From Flavobacteriaceae bacterium (GTDB lineage Bacteria > Bacteroidota > Bacteroidia > Flavobacteriales > Flavobacteriaceae): a DNA stretch of 16,032 bases. The notes under the pieces were generated by a model. The model did not search any database, was not told the DNA's origin, and was given only the letters and a program-made list of their open reading frames with translations. The stretch covers positions 1 to 16,032 of the forward strand of contig JABHBC010000273.1 in assembly GCA_018674025.1 (NCBI GenBank), in the 5' to 3' direction. The position numbers and the translations under genes were made by a program. Below, piece after piece: positions 7,362-15,190 of the stretch (positions are counted from its first letter, which is position 1; each line of letters begins with the position of its first letter).

Positions 7362-8271
7362 ATTCTACAGTAACGGAAAACTACTATTAACATCAGAATA
7401 TGTTGTATTGGATGGTATAGAATGTTTAGCATTACCTACAAAATTTGGACAATCGTTAACTGTAAAAAAAAATCAATCAGATGAATTTAATTGGTTAAGT
7501 TATGATAATAAAAATCATATATGGTTTAAGGAAAAATACACGATTAACAACAGAAATTCATTATTATATCACGGAGAAAAAAATGAAATTTCTGACACAC
7601 TACTAAAAATATTTAATTCAATTATTAAATTAAATAAATTAATATTCAATAATAATATTGGATATGATTTTATTTCTAAATTATCATTTTCAAAAAATTG
7701 GGGGCTTGGATCTTCATCTACTCTTATTAATAATTTAGCTAATTGGGCGAAAGTAGATCCTTATGAATTACTTAAATTAACATTTGGCGGAAGTGGCTAC
7801 GATATAGCATGTGCAAACTATAACAAACCAATTCAATTTTGTAATTTAAACAATAAAATTTCTGTAAACGAGGTCAACTTTAATCCGGTTTTTAAAGAAA
7901 ATATCTTTTTTATTTACTTAGGTGAAAAACAAAATACTAGAGACGGAATAGAAAAATATAGATCTAAAAAGAATGACTTAAGTGACGAAATTAAAAAAGA
8001 ATTTATAAATATTAATCAGTCACTTCTAAAGACCAATAATATAAAAGAATTTGAAAAATATTTAAGTAGACATGAGTTTCTAATCTCAAATCTTATTGGA
8101 CTTAAGCCTGTAAAGGAAAAGCTATTTAAAGACTACGAAAAAGGAATAGTTAAAAGTTTAGGTGCTTGGGGCGGAGATTTTGTTTTAGTAACAGGCACGA
8201 AAGCTGATATGCAATATTTTACAAAAAAAGGCTATAAAATTATATTTAATTATCCCGAATTAATAAAATAA
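7354..8271 (+). CDS. GYDIA-family GHMP kinase (mevalonate pathway)
   Basis: The protein is a cytoplasmic small-molecule kinase of the GHMP superfamily (galacto-, homoserine, mevalonate and phosphomevalonate kinases). The N-terminal segment NGKLLLTSEYVVLDG (residues 7-21) corresponds to the GHMP motif 1 usually written PGKxxLxGE. The ATP-binding loop is WGLGSSS at 116-122. GSGYDIACA, with GYDIA at 148-152, holds the likely catalytic Asp150, and GAWGGDFVL at 270-278 corresponds to motif 3 (GAGxGG). The GYDIA signature is a recognised Bacteroidota subfamily often found beside HMG-CoA reductase. Whether the substrate is mevalonate or phosphomevalonate cannot be told from sequence. At 305 residues it is of normal size. 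Its ATG overlaps the end of the reductase gene by 8 bases, which supports a shared pathway. Its last 12 bases overlap the convergent PPIase gene. Confidence 0.9.
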   Translation: MDEFYSNGKLLLTSEYVVLDGIECLALPTKFGQSLTVKKNQSDEFNWLSYDNKNHIWFKEKYTINNRNSLLYHGEKNEISDTLLKIFNSIIKLNKLIFNNNIGYDFISKLSFSKNWGLGSSSTLINNLANWAKVDPYELLKLTFGGSGYDIACANYNKPIQFCNLNNKISVNEVNFNPVFKENIFFIYLGEKQNTRDGIEKYRSKKNDLSDEIKKEFININQSLLKTNNIKEFEKYLSRHEFLISNLIGLKPVKEKLFKDYEKGIVKSLGAWGGDFVLVTGTKADMQYFTKKGYKIIFNYPELIK

Positions 8272-10407
8272 ACTTCTCTTATCATCAATTTTAGAAGCAT
8301 CTTTCAAAGCTTCATAAACCTTAGTATTAAGATTATTTGTCTTAGATGAACTTAAATTATTAGCAAACGTCAAATAGTTTGGTAGATCTTCAGCTCTATT
8401 TAATTTTTCTAGATAAACATAAAACACACCACTATTTCCTAAAATAGCTTTTGAAGTTTGTCCTACAGCTAATCCAAAAGAACTCCCTATTACCTCAGGT
8501 TCATTTCCAACTCCAGAGAGTGTAGGACTTGAAATATTAACAGCTAAAGCAGTTTGAATATTTTGATTTTGATTATTTGAAATTTCATTAAGAGTTTTAC
8601 CACTTATTTTTTTCATAATTAAATCAGCTTTCTTTTTATTCTTAACCATTGGTAGGGCAGTAACAGAAGCTTTGTCATTAGACATTAAGCCAGCCTTATT
8701 GACAGAAGTCAACATTGCAACAACGTAACCACCATTTTGCAGGTTAAACCTCTTAAAATCACCAATATCAGTACCGGATTCATACATCCATCTTACAATA
8801 CTTCTTTGTGAACCTAAACCTGGAATATTTTCATCTAAATCCTTTATTGCATTGATTGACCTAACAGAATAATCATTTTCTTTTGCAACATCTCTAAAGT
8901 CTGATTTTGAAGCCATAACTTCAAACTTTGAAGCAATGTTAAATATACTGTCTATAGTTCTTTCAGAAGACTCAATTCTAAGAGCAAGATTAGCAACTTT
9001 AACGGCTTTTCTTTTCTTAGTTTGTGATAATATTTCAATAATGTGAAAACCAAAACTAGTTTCAACTACAGAAATATTACCAACATTATTTTCAAAAGAA
9101 AAATCTCTAAATTCTGGAGCAAAACCGTCAGTGTATGCAAACTCAATTTCACCACCATTTTCATTACTTACTTTATCAGATGAAAGGCTTAATAAATTTT
9201 TAAATTTACTTCTATTTCGTTTAACTACTCTAAAAATACTATCAGCAGTTTTTTTAGATTGATCAAATGTTCTAAATTCTTGATCTCCAGCTCTAGTAGA
9301 ACCTGCATAAGGAATTAAAATATGTCTAACTTTTACAGAGTCAGACAATTTTATCACATCTAACATTTTTGTAACTTTCATGTAAGGTCCTTCTTTGTAA
9401 GGGCCATATAATTCACCTTCTTTTAAATTATATAATTTGGAAGACATTTCTTTAGAAAAAGAATTTTCAAAAACATAACCATCATAAAGTTTAATATCCG
9501 AATATCTATTTAAAAATGACTCAGGATCATTAGTGTTTTTCAAACCTAAAACTTTCTCTGTCTTATTGGTATCTATATTATATTCGTCTTTATCACTAAT
9601 TAAACTAGTTAATTGGTTAGTTATATCATTTTCGTCTTGAACAGATGGTGTTTCATCAAACTTAACATATATTAAATCTCGAGAATTTTCAACTGAGTAA
9701 TCATTAGGGTTATTTTTAATAAATCCTCTCAATTCTGCTTTGGAAACAGAAATTAAGGAATCAGGAATTGAAGTGTAAGGGAAATACAAAAATTTAATAT
9801 CTGCATTATCATTTTGAAAATGATAATTTGTTTTTCCGTCAAACAGTGTAGACCTTAATCCAGAGTTAATTAAATTAAAATAACTAGATTCTAAGCCGTT
9901 TTGCGCAATGGTGTTTTCAAAATTAACCCAAGCATCATAGTTTATAAGATTTCCTTGTAAACTTGAAGTCTCAGGCGAAATTTCTTTTAAGTTTATTATG
10001 AACTCATTTAACTTATTTTCATCAAACAAACCATCAGCATTTAAAAATTCATCAAAAGAAATTAGATTGTTTTTTAATAAAGATCTCATCTGGTCTCTTT
10101 CTACTGAAATTCCAATTTTATTAAATTGATTTTTCAGTACAACTCTTCTTAATTCTGTATCCCATACAAGATTCATTGATTGAATATTTGATCTAGCTCC
10201 GGCATTTTGTCTCTCAGCTGTTTCAACCTTGTTCATAAAATCGTCACGCTCTATATCAATACCATTAACATTGGCTACAACACTTTGTTCTGTACCAAAA
10301 CTATCACCACTTTTAATAAGCTCTGCAAAGACAAATGAAAACAATGCCATTCCTATTACTATTATTAACACTGATGATTTACCTCTTATTGTATTTAATA
10401 TTGCCAT
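8260..10407 (-). CDS. SurA/PpiD-like membrane-anchored peptidyl-prolyl isomerase
   Basis: This is a periplasmic folding factor with a parvulin-type cis/trans prolyl isomerase domain. The N-terminus MAILNTIRGKSS plus one transmembrane helix (about residues 12-30) matches the PpiD-type arrangement: anchored in the inner membrane with the bulk outside. A SurA-like N-terminal chaperone region follows (ANVNGIDIERDDF, 45-57, onwards). The parvulin domain spans about 355-465, with VRHILIPY at 360-367, NGGEIEFAY at 417-425 and SFGFHIIEI at 451-459. A long C-terminal region without a recognisable second complete parvulin domain extends to residue 715. It lies downstream of the CBS-domain gene but has a promoter box in the 63-base gap, so it can be expressed alone. 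Its coding end overlaps the GHMP kinase gene by 12 bases. Expected clients are exported and outer-membrane proteins, perhaps including the OMP at 13886-15190. Confidence 0.92.
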   Translation of the reverse strand: MAILNTIRGKSSVLIIVIGMALFSFVFAELIKSGDSFGTEQSVVANVNGIDIERDDFMNKVETAERQNAGARSNIQSMNLVWDTELRRVVLKNQFNKIGISVERDQMRSLLKNNLISFDEFLNADGLFDENKLNEFIINLKEISPETSSLQGNLINYDAWVNFENTIAQNGLESSYFNLINSGLRSTLFDGKTNYHFQNDNADIKFLYFPYTSIPDSLISVSKAELRGFIKNNPNDYSVENSRDLIYVKFDETPSVQDENDITNQLTSLISDKDEYNIDTNKTEKVLGLKNTNDPESFLNRYSDIKLYDGYVFENSFSKEMSSKLYNLKEGELYGPYKEGPYMKVTKMLDVIKLSDSVKVRHILIPYAGSTRAGDQEFRTFDQSKKTADSIFRVVKRNRSKFKNLLSLSSDKVSNENGGEIEFAYTDGFAPEFRDFSFENNVGNISVVETSFGFHIIEILSQTKKRKAVKVANLALRIESSERTIDSIFNIASKFEVMASKSDFRDVAKENDYSVRSINAIKDLDENIPGLGSQRSIVRWMYESGTDIGDFKRFNLQNGGYVVAMLTSVNKAGLMSNDKASVTALPMVKNKKKADLIMKKISGKTLNEISNNQNQNIQTALAVNISSPTLSGVGNEPEVIGSSFGLAVGQTSKAILGNSGVFYVYLEKLNRAEDLPNYLTFANNLSSSKTNNLNTKVYEALKDASKIDDKRSLFY
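9805..9827. repeat. 11-bp inverted repeat with 1-base centre inside the PPIase gene
   Basis: The arms ATTATCATTTT (9805-9815) and AAAATGATAAT (9817-9827) are perfect reverse complements around a single G. The spacer is too short for a good RNA hairpin loop. The element is inside coding sequence and may be chance in AT-rich DNA; no function is claimed. Confidence 0.35.
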
Positions 10408-10434
10408 TGTTAGTTATTTTAAATATATAGTCGC

Positions 10435-10470
10435 CAAAAATACCATTTTCTTGTTAATAATAAAAACAAA
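10435..10470 (-). promoter_or_regulatory. Predicted promoter of the PPIase gene
   Basis: On the minus strand, the -7 box TATTTTTG (10442 down to 10435) is an exact TAnnTTTG match. A -33 element TTTG lies at 10470-10467, separated by 24 bases, slightly longer than the usual 17-23. The box ends 27 bases upstream of the PPIase ATG at 10407. The -33 element abuts the stop codon of the upstream CBS-domain gene. This implies transcription of the PPIase independent of the coaX-to-CBS run. Confidence 0.55.
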
Positions 10471-11754
10471 TTATTTCTTGATAATTAATGAAACCGTATT
10501 GATTTTTGTATCTGAAACATCGATAATTTTAAAAAGATATTTTTCAATTATGACCTCTTCTCCTAATTTAGGTATTTCTTCTGTATAATGGACAATTAAA
10601 CCTCCCAAAGTTCCATAATCTTCACTCTCAGGTAGATCTAAATTATATTGTTCATTTAAATAATCAACTTCTAACCTAGCTGAAAAATTATAATTATCAG
10701 CTTCAAGTTGTATCTCTATTAAGTCACTTACGTCAAATTCATCATCTATTTCTCCAAATAGTTCTTCGACTATATCTTCAACAGTTATCATACCTGATGT
10801 ACCACCATATTCATCCAAAATAATGGCTATACTTTTTCTTTTTTTGGTTAGAATACTTAAAAGATCCTTGATCAATATAGATTCAGGGACAAATTCTACT
10901 GGCAATAACATTGATTTAATAGTTTTTGGATTTTTAAATAAATCATGCGCATGCACATATCCAATTATATCATCAATTGTATTTTTATAAATTAAAATTT
11001 TTGTAAAACCAGTTGAAACAAAAATTTCTCTTAATTTTGATACATAATCATGAATTTCTAGAGAATACAATTCAATTCTAGGCACCATAATATCTCTTGC
11101 TTTTGAATCTGAAAAATCTAATGCATTTTGAAAAATTTGAACTTCATTGTCAATAGGTTGATCTTCAGAAGATGCATCAATTTGCTCATCAATATAATTA
11201 CCCAAATCATCTTTACTAATAGATAATTGAACTTTATCACCTTGGGTTTTAAAGAAAAATTTAAGGATTAAATTAGTAATCCAAAGAACAAAATCAGAAA
11301 TGTAGTAAAAACATAAATAAAAAAAATAAGCCGGAATCGAGAAAAATTTTAGAAACTTGAATGAATAAATTTGAAAAAACACTTTTGGTAAAAACTGTGC
11401 TGTCATTAAAATAATTATTGTTGAAATTATTGTTTGTGAAAGCAAATTAAAGTCATTCAACAATACTTCTGCTAAAGGAAAATTAAATTTTAAGAGTTGT
11501 TTGAAAATATCCATCAATATATCTCCCATAAAATAACCATATACTACCAATGCTAAATTGGTTCCAATTAGCATAGAAACAATAAATTTCGAAGGATTTG
11601 AAGTTAATTTTGAAAGTATTTTTGAAGATATATTATTTTTTTTCTTTTCTATTTCTATAGAAATTTTGTTGGACGAAACATAGGCGATTTCCATACCTTC
11701 AAAAAAAGCTGAAAATAACAAGGAAATTATTACAATAATATAATCAATATACAT
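10471..11754 (-). CDS. CNNM/CorC-type membrane protein with CBS pair (hemolysin family)
   Basis: Domain order is typical of the HlyC/CorC family. An N-terminal DUF21/CNNM transmembrane domain (about residues 1-190) has hydrophobic segments near 3-20, 57-76, 105-125 and 135-167. A cytoplasmic pair of CBS domains (about 215-335) contains DIMVPRIELY at 221-230 and DEYGGTSGMITVEDIVEELFG at 314-334. A C-terminal CorC/HlyC transporter-associated domain covers about 345-425. Relatives are implicated in Mg2+/Co2+ handling, and one flavobacterial member, GldE, is linked to gliding; neither role can be assigned here because no gld gene is nearby. The 427-residue length is normal. The upstream 62-residue membrane gene ends 5 bases before its ATG, so cotranscription with the lptC run is likely. 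The stop is followed closely by the PPIase promoter. Confidence 0.92.
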   Translation of the reverse strand: MYIDYIIVIISLLFSAFFEGMEIAYVSSNKISIEIEKKKNNISSKILSKLTSNPSKFIVSMLIGTNLALVVYGYFMGDILMDIFKQLLKFNFPLAEVLLNDFNLLSQTIISTIIILMTAQFLPKVFFQIYSFKFLKFFSIPAYFFYLCFYYISDFVLWITNLILKFFFKTQGDKVQLSISKDDLGNYIDEQIDASSEDQPIDNEVQIFQNALDFSDSKARDIMVPRIELYSLEIHDYVSKLREIFVSTGFTKILIYKNTIDDIIGYVHAHDLFKNPKTIKSMLLPVEFVPESILIKDLLSILTKKRKSIAIILDEYGGTSGMITVEDIVEELFGEIDDEFDVSDLIEIQLEADNYNFSARLEVDYLNEQYNLDLPESEDYGTLGGLIVHYTEEIPKLGEEVIIEKYLFKIIDVSDTKINTVSLIIKK

Positions 11755-11759
11755 TCTAA

Positions 11760-11948
11760 TTATTTATTTCTAGAATTAAAACGTTCTTGGATTTTCTTTC
11801 TAAAAAAGAAAATAAAAACAGCAAGTATACACAGAAGAAATGAAATGATTGATCTTGTTAAGTTAGTGCCTAAATTTGAAATAAATTCAACAAAAAAAAG
11901 AATTGCGAAAACAAGATATGAATATTTAAAAAAATTTAATTGTCTCAT
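11760..11948 (-). CDS. Small two-helix membrane protein
   Basis: A 62-residue protein with hydrophobic stretches at about residues 8-27 and 31-49, followed by a basic tail (FRKKIQERFNSRNK). It is predicted to sit in the inner membrane with the tail in the cytoplasm. I do not recognise a named family, although short proteins starting with a similar LNxFKYSYLVFA segment are familiar from flavobacteria. It lies between lptC (28-base gap) and the CBS-domain gene (5-base gap) on the same strand, so it is almost certainly part of the same transcript. Short length, good gene packing, an ATG start and the clear two-helix pattern support it as real. Function unknown. Confidence 0.75.
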   Translation of the reverse strand: MRQLNFFKYSYLVFAILFFVEFISNLGTNLTRSIISFLLCILAVFIFFFRKKIQERFNSRNK

Positions 11949-11976
11949 AGAATTATGTAGTAAATAAATATAGTAA

Positions 11977-12504
11977 TTATTCTTCTAAAAGTACGTAACC
12001 ATTAACCTCAAGAAAATTAATTTTTGAAAAATCAATATTTGAATCAAAACCTACACCTGTAATGTTTTTATCTGATGATTTATATCTAAAAGGATAATTA
12101 GTAAATAACCATTCATCTTTCTTATTATAATACAGTTGGTCTGTATAAAGCGTATCTTTAGAACTTGTTATTATAATTACGTTTGTTCTTAAATCAACTA
12201 GATCAGTATTGTTATATGAAATAACATAATCGGCGGTAATTATACTTTCATTTTTATCTTTATCGAATAAAATTATTTCAACAGATTCAGGAAATTCAAA
12301 GTAAGGAAAGTCCATATTTGAAAAATTATACATTTTAGGGCTGATTAACTTTGATGAAACTATTCCTGAGTCAGTGTAGACTGAATTTATGCTTTTTGCA
12401 ATAGTAATGGGTGAATTGTTGTAATCCAAAGATCTAACATCAGCTAAATCATTTTTACATGAACATAAAAATACAAATAACAATAAGGCATATAAATGTT
12501 TCAT
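11977..12504 (-). CDS. lptC: LPS export protein LptC (lipoprotein form)
   Basis: LptC is part of the Lpt bridge that carries lipopolysaccharide from the LptBFG inner-membrane transporter towards LptA and the outer membrane. The product starts with a lipoprotein signal, MKHLYALLLFVFLCSC, with Cys16 as the likely lipidated residue (L13-C14-S15-C16). E. coli LptC has a transmembrane anchor instead; lipoprotein forms are usual in Bacteroidota. The rest is a beta-rich LptC/OstA-like region, with the characteristic stretches ITADYVISYNNTDLVDLRTN (about 88-107) and DTLYTDQLYYNKKDEWLFT (about 116-134). Length is 175 residues, near the family norm. Its ATG overlaps the TAA of the upstream TPR gene by one base (TAATG), indicating translational coupling. 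With lpxB at the far left, this makes a second LPS gene in the window. Confidence 0.9.
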   Translation of the reverse strand: MKHLYALLLFVFLCSCKNDLADVRSLDYNNSPITIAKSINSVYTDSGIVSSKLISPKMYNFSNMDFPYFEFPESVEIILFDKDKNESIITADYVISYNNTDLVDLRTNVIIITSSKDTLYTDQLYYNKKDEWLFTNYPFRYKSSDKNITGVGFDSNIDFSKINFLEVNGYVLLEE

Positions 12505-13883
12505 TATAAGTTAGGCACTTTAACACTAGAGCCTATCCAACATCCGATAGTTATCAATTCACCTTCTCTCCCAGATGAAAATATTTCACTTTTTTGAGGA
12601 GCTTTAGCTAAATAATTTTTAGATGAGTTATTTGCTGCTTTTTTTAAGTTAGGGTCTACTTTAGATGCTTTCAAAGCTTCAGCAGAAGCTAGCCAGTATA
12701 CGGCTCTTTGACTAAAGTTATCTGAACCACAATTTTTAGCGCTAGAAGCATACATTTGTGCAATTGCTATGTAGCATTTACCCATTGACGGATTGAATTT
12801 TAAGGCTTTTCTGTAATAACTTCTTGCTTTTGAAAATGAGCCACTTTTTTTAAAATTTGTAGCAATTTTAAACAAAATCTTTGCTTTTTTGTAACCATCT
12901 GTTTGCAATTCAATAGCTTGGTTATAATAGTTAAGTGCTTCGGCAGCCTTACCCTCTCTATCTTTAATAATTCCTAGGTAATAAGAAGTGTCAGGGTTTG
13001 GATCTAAATTATTTTTTTGCTGTAAAATTGTAACAAATAATTCTGTGTCGATACAATCTTTGCCAGCTAATCTATTCATAGCTCTTTGTAACCAAAGGCC
13101 ATCATTTTTGTTTTCTTCATAATTTTTTTGGTAAAGAATTACTAAATTTTCACAGTTAGCTCTAATACCTAAGGAAATATCCATTCCTTTTGAAATCTGT
13201 TCATAGCCTTTTAAGTAACTATTATAAGCTCTGATTTTTTGAGCATCCTTTTTCGAATAAGTAACCTCGATTGAATCATCAGATGGTAAAAAAGCATTAA
13301 GTTTAACAGTGTAATTTTCAACCTCAGATTCAACTTTTTCTGAAACTTCATCGTACTTAGTAAAAAGTTCTTCTGCAGTTTTAATTCCATCATCAAACAA
13401 TTCAACAGCAAGTTTAAAGTATGTTAATAGATCAACAGGATTATTAAATGATTTTAAGTCAGATTTAAAAGCATTATCATAGGAATCAAATAACTCCAAA
13501 GTAGAAATGTTTAACTCTTTTCTAAAGTCATATTGTATTTTGGCAGATTTTGCAAGGAATTTTCCAAGCGGAGTTTTTGTTTTAAAAAACTCTCTTCTTT
13601 GGGAGTATAAAAAAATTAAATCTCTAATGAAGGCAATTTTTTCTTCTCCAACAGAGTTTTTGATTTTATATTTTAATATTTTTTCACCTTCACTGTATAT
13701 ACCTAAATGAAATTTTGGATTTCTGTTTCTTAATTCCATCCATGGACCATAAGCAGCTTCATAATTCTTTGCTTTTGAATATTCATTAAATATTGAAAGG
13801 GAATTAATATCGTCCTCATTTTGTTGTGAAAATGAAGTAGAAATTACTGTAAGAACTAATATTATACTAAATATTTTTTTCAT
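12504..13883 (-). CDS. Exported tetratricopeptide-repeat protein
   Basis: The 459-residue product has a Sec signal peptide (MKKIFSIILVLTVISTSFSQ), so it is periplasmic or outer-membrane associated. C-terminal TPR-like helical repeats are visible at about 298-328 (YYLGIIKDREGKAAEALNYY), 333-366 and a less regular unit to about 410. The N-terminal part (AYGPWMELRNRNPKFHLGIY, 44-63) is conserved, as I recall it, in Bacteroidota TPR proteins of unknown role. A charged helical, possibly coiled-coil stretch lies near 165-195. Five Cys residues (C244, C277, C370, C385, C448) occur in the exported part and could form disulfides. The gene starts 2 bases after the OMP stop, and its own stop overlaps the lptC start. 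The context suggests an envelope assembly or scaffolding role; no precise function can be given. Confidence 0.85.
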   Translation of the reverse strand: MKKIFSIILVLTVISTSFSQQNEDDINSLSIFNEYSKAKNYEAAYGPWMELRNRNPKFHLGIYSEGEKILKYKIKNSVGEEKIAFIRDLIFLYSQRREFFKTKTPLGKFLAKSAKIQYDFRKELNISTLELFDSYDNAFKSDLKSFNNPVDLLTYFKLAVELFDDGIKTAEELFTKYDEVSEKVESEVENYTVKLNAFLPSDDSIEVTYSKKDAQKIRAYNSYLKGYEQISKGMDISLGIRANCENLVILYQKNYEENKNDGLWLQRAMNRLAGKDCIDTELFVTILQQKNNLDPNPDTSYYLGIIKDREGKAAEALNYYNQAIELQTDGYKKAKILFKIATNFKKSGSFSKARSYYRKALKFNPSMGKCYIAIAQMYASSAKNCGSDNFSQRAVYWLASAEALKASKVDPNLKKAANNSSKNYLAKAPQKSEIFSSGREGELITIGCWIGSSVKVPNL

Positions 13884-13885
13884 AA

Positions 13886-15190
13886 TTAATTATATTTTCT
13901 TTTAATAAACCACCTGTCGTTTAGTGAAAGACTCATTTTAAAATTTGCAAATTTTTCTTCAACTAAATTTGCATCTGTAGTACCACGTGTACCAACCTCT
14001 AATGCTAAGTTTAAATTGGAAAACATATTCCCAACTGGTATACCTACTCCAAAAGTCATACCAAATTCTTTAATGGATTGATCATTAATTATTAATCCTG
14101 TTTTTTCAAAATAAATTCCTGACCTGTAAACAATTCTATTTAAAACACTTTTAAATGAAGAATAATCAGGAATAAAATATCCACCAAAAGATAAAGTTGA
14201 TCCGTCTTCGTAACTAGTGTTATCTATATTTATTAGATCAGATTTAAATACACTAGTATTTACAAAGGTATATTCAGAACCAATAAACCATTTTCTAAGT
14301 TTTCCAATTCCAATACCGACAGATGTTTTAGAAGGCATCGATAAACTAGTTTCTTTTAAACCTAATGATTCTAAGTCAACATTAATTTCATTGATTGGAA
14401 ATTCTTCACCAGAATTAGAATTAATAACAATAGATGAGAATGTTCTAAAGTTTTCAGAATTTAAGTCATAATCAGGTGAATAAGTAATCGCTGAATGAAG
14501 TTGTATCAAATCAGACAACATCGGTTTAAATGTCAATCCCATGTTATAATTAAATCCGCTTAAATCAGATCTGTTAGCTTCTCTACTGTGATAATCAAGG
14601 GGATCTAAATTATCATCATAAAGAAACTCAATTCCATTGTTTTGAATATTACCAAAGTTGTAGTCTAAATTAACACCTATTGCTAAGCTTTCAGAAAATT
14701 GATAAGCAAAGCCTAGTAAAACTTTATTCAGACCACCTTTTCCATAGTATTTATATTTAATCAAATCGTCACTATCTAAAGATTCAAGTTTATAGCCAAC
14801 TGAAGAATGTGGCATTAAACCAAAACCAACTCCGAATTTACCCATGGGTAAAGATAAACCCAAATAATCAAAATTAGTTGTTGATGATTTTGCTGAAGTA
14901 GTATTTGTTTTAAAATTAATATCTGAATTACCTACACTGACTGTAAATTTTACTAATCTGCCTTCATTATTAAATGCTTTTAGATCGTTACCAGTAAAGG
15001 ATGCTGGATTTCTGAAGTTCATATGAATACTATCAGTAAGAATACTTAGACGCCCCATAGCTCTATTTTCTGTAGTGCCATTAAAATTCAAACTACCAAT
15101 TCCATAAAAGGAGTAGGGAGAAGCACTGCCTTGTGAAAAAGAAGTGATAGAAAATAAAGATAAAATTATGTAAAATAGATTTTTTTTCAA
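13886..15190 (-). CDS. Predicted beta-barrel outer-membrane protein
   Basis: A 434-residue protein with a Sec signal peptide (residues 1 to about 20, MKKNLFYIILSLFSITSFSQ) followed by alternating polar/hydrophobic, Gly- and aromatic-rich strands typical of a beta-barrel. The mature N-terminus (SPYSFYGIGSLNFNG, 24-38, then MGRLS and NPASF) resembles FadL/PorV-like outer-membrane proteins of Bacteroidota. The last residues, NDRWFIKRKYN, form a plausible final strand. The start codon is TTG at 15190: it is the only in-frame start that keeps the signal peptide, since the next Met is at residue 45. The sequence TTGA overlaps the coaX stop TGA, so the two genes are coupled. Transport substrate or binding partner is unknown. 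It sits directly upstream of the TPR gene with a 2-base gap. Confidence 0.85.
   Translation of the reverse strand: MKKNLFYIILSLFSITSFSQGSASPYSFYGIGSLNFNGTTENRAMGRLSILTDSIHMNFRNPASFTGNDLKAFNNEGRLVKFTVSVGNSDINFKTNTTSAKSSTTNFDYLGLSLPMGKFGVGFGLMPHSSVGYKLESLDSDDLIKYKYYGKGGLNKVLLGFAYQFSESLAIGVNLDYNFGNIQNNGIEFLYDDNLDPLDYHSREANRSDLSGFNYNMGLTFKPMLSDLIQLHSAITYSPDYDLNSENFRTFSSIVINSNSGEEFPINEINVDLESLGLKETSLSMPSKTSVGIGIGKLRKWFIGSEYTFVNTSVFKSDLINIDNTSYEDGSTLSFGGYFIPDYSSFKSVLNRIVYRSGIYFEKTGLIINDQSIKEFGMTFGVGIPVGNMFSNLNLALEVGTRGTTDANLVEEKFANFKMSLSLNDRWFIKRKYN

Noticed and set aside
10229..10588. Plus-strand reading frame of 119 codons
   Set aside because: It is antisense to the PPIase start, its promoter and the end of the CBS-domain gene; no protein-like features of its own.
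10471..11754. Assignment of the CBS-domain protein as gliding protein GldE
   Set aside because: Domain order fits but is shared by the whole HlyC/CorC family, and no gliding gene is nearby.
13211..13710. Small reading frames 13211-13411 (minus) and 13507-13710 (plus)
   Set aside because: Both are shadows inside the TPR gene; composition is that of out-of-frame AT-rich DNA.
14217..14471. Plus-strand reading frame of 84 codons
   Set aside because: Antisense to the outer-membrane protein gene, without start context or domain.
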